From: Bagarius yarrelli
Taxonomy: Eukaryota; Chordata; Actinopteri; Siluriformes; Sisoridae
NCBI GenBank assembly: GCA_005784505.1
Contig: VCAZ01000137.1
Coordinates: forward strand, 248,001 to 312,000
Reading direction: 5' to 3'
Length of the DNA stretch: 64,000 bases
The notes beneath the pieces are model-generated. The model was not told the DNA's origin, searched no databases, and saw only the letters and a list, made by a program, of their open reading frames with translations. A program made the position numbers and the translations under genes. Of this stretch, positions 63,015 to 64,000 are shown piece by piece; position 1 is the first letter of the stretch, and the number at the start of each line of letters is the position of its first letter.

Positions 63015-63440
63015 ATCCAATTTTTACATTTACATTTCTAGTATTTACCAGACGCTTTTATCCAGAGTGACTTACGTTTCCCTAATTTATCCACCTGAGC
63101 AGTTGAGGCTTAAGGGCCTTGATCAGAGGTCCAGAAGTGGTGGTGGTGGTGCTGAAGATTTACATTTACATTTGCAGCATTTGGTGGACACCCTTAGAGT
63201 GACTAACCTTTCTCGCTTTTATACAACTGAGAAATTGGGGGTTAAGGGCCTTGCTTAGGGGCTCACAGTGGTGGCTTGGTGGTGCTGGGAATCGAACCCC
63301 AGTCTTTGTGGCAGCAGTCCAACACCTTAAACACTAAGCCACAATTAAGAGTACAACACTTTAACTACGGTGCTACCACTTCCTTCTCTTGTGAGATTGA
63401 ACCCACACTCTTCTGATCAGCAGTCCAACACATTTTACTT
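63015..63440 (-). mobile_element. Cluster of three SINE (family B) copies
   Basis: One partial copy (63020-63158), one near full-length copy (63160-63345; 'ggttaagggccttgcttagg', 'gggaatcgaaccccagtctt') and a head-only piece (63350-63440). All reverse. This looks like repeated insertion into SINE tails. Confidence 0.8.
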
Positions 63441-63825
63441 TTACAGTCTGAAATAAAACTATTTTATCTGAGACAGAATATACGAATGATCAGTATGAAC
63501 AGCAGCTACAGCAGGTTCCCCTCCAGATGCTTTTTTGAGACACTGAGAGATTCTGGCAGCTTCAGTTGTGATCCACTTTATAAAGATTTCGCACCTTTAA
63601 ATTGAAGATGCTGCTGTGAAAGTCTGCTCTATAAAGAAATCCAGACATTATCAGACATTTAAAGAGAAGATGGGGTGAAGTTTTGCTGCTGCATCTGGAA
63701 CGAACTTACAGGTCGAATGAATTTATAAGCTGCTCTGGTGACTGTGTTTGACTGTAGAAAGGACATCATCTATAATTCTACTCTCCAGTGTATGATGTTT
63801 ATAATGATTCATAATCTCACTCTCA
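63441..63825. other. Probable LINE 3' UTR, unassigned
   Basis: No coding features. It leads directly into an L2-type 3' tail and may be that element's 3' UTR. Confidence 0.3.
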
Positions 63826-64000
63826 ACTGAGAATATGGGTTTCACTCAAGGTTTTTTCCTTATACCATCTAAGGGAGTTTTTTTTCTTGCCCCAGTTGCC
63901 CCAGGCTTGCTCAATAGGGATAAATAAAATCAATTCAAATATAATATTAAAATAAACTTATCTTTTTTGTTGTTCTGTAAAGCTGCTTTGAGACAATGCC
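63826..64000 (+). mobile_element. L2-type LINE 3' end, runs off the window
   Basis: 'ctaagggagtttttttt', 'cttgccccagttgcccc', 'ggcttgctcaatagggataa', then 'aaagctgctttgagacaatg', matching the 3' ends at 1855-2045 and 30740-30920 (reverse). Confidence 0.65.

Overview
The window is vertebrate nuclear DNA, almost certainly from a teleost fish. It has long introns, dense tRNA-derived SINEs, Tc1/mariner and hAT DNA transposons, L2-type LINEs and many microsatellites. Three spliced host genes read cleanly with conserved splice junctions and phases. The species cannot be fixed from sequence alone; the repeat style suggests an otophysan such as a catfish, which is only an inference.

Layout. Bases 1-9,030 are repeat-rich upstream DNA. 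From about 9,038 (TATA box, CpG-rich untranslated first exon ending at 9,449) to about 35,265 lies a growth hormone receptor gene on the plus strand. Eight coding exons join in frame to 564 codons. The protein has a signal peptide, a two-domain cytokine-receptor ectodomain with only five cysteines, one membrane span, a JAK2-binding Box 1 and a GHR-type cytoplasmic tail. The missing third disulfide points to the teleost type 2 (ghrb) form. From 36,895 to 50,899 lies ccdc152, plus strand, eight coding exons, 250 codons. This coiled-coil gene also follows GHR in mammals. A 9 kb stretch without recognised genes follows, dominated by dead transposons and two minisatellites. From 60,714 down to 60,028 on the minus strand lies a compact gadd45 gene, closest to gadd45g: 153 codons in three exons, with a TATA/CCAAT/octamer promoter. 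It is convergent with ccdc152.

GHR receives the growth hormone signal through JAK2/STAT5. CCDC152 is a small coiled-coil protein of unclear role. GADD45G is a stress-induced partner of MAP3K4, CDK1 and PCNA. Nothing suggests a shared operon-like function; the GHR-CCDC152 pairing is ancestral synteny. SELENOP, which neighbours CCDC152 in mammals, was not recognised here.

I found no new enzymatic or defence system. The most unusual items are these: a roughly 1.7 kb, 22-bp minisatellite that on the ccdc152 sense strand repeats AATAAA followed by GT-rich and T-rich sequence; two minisatellites that appear to have grown inside dead transposons; several nested insertions with target duplications still visible; an RNase H-bearing LINE relic split by a SINE; a gadd45g reading frame lacking the usual first intron; and CpG-rich POU/SOX/E-box blocks upstream of gadd45g.
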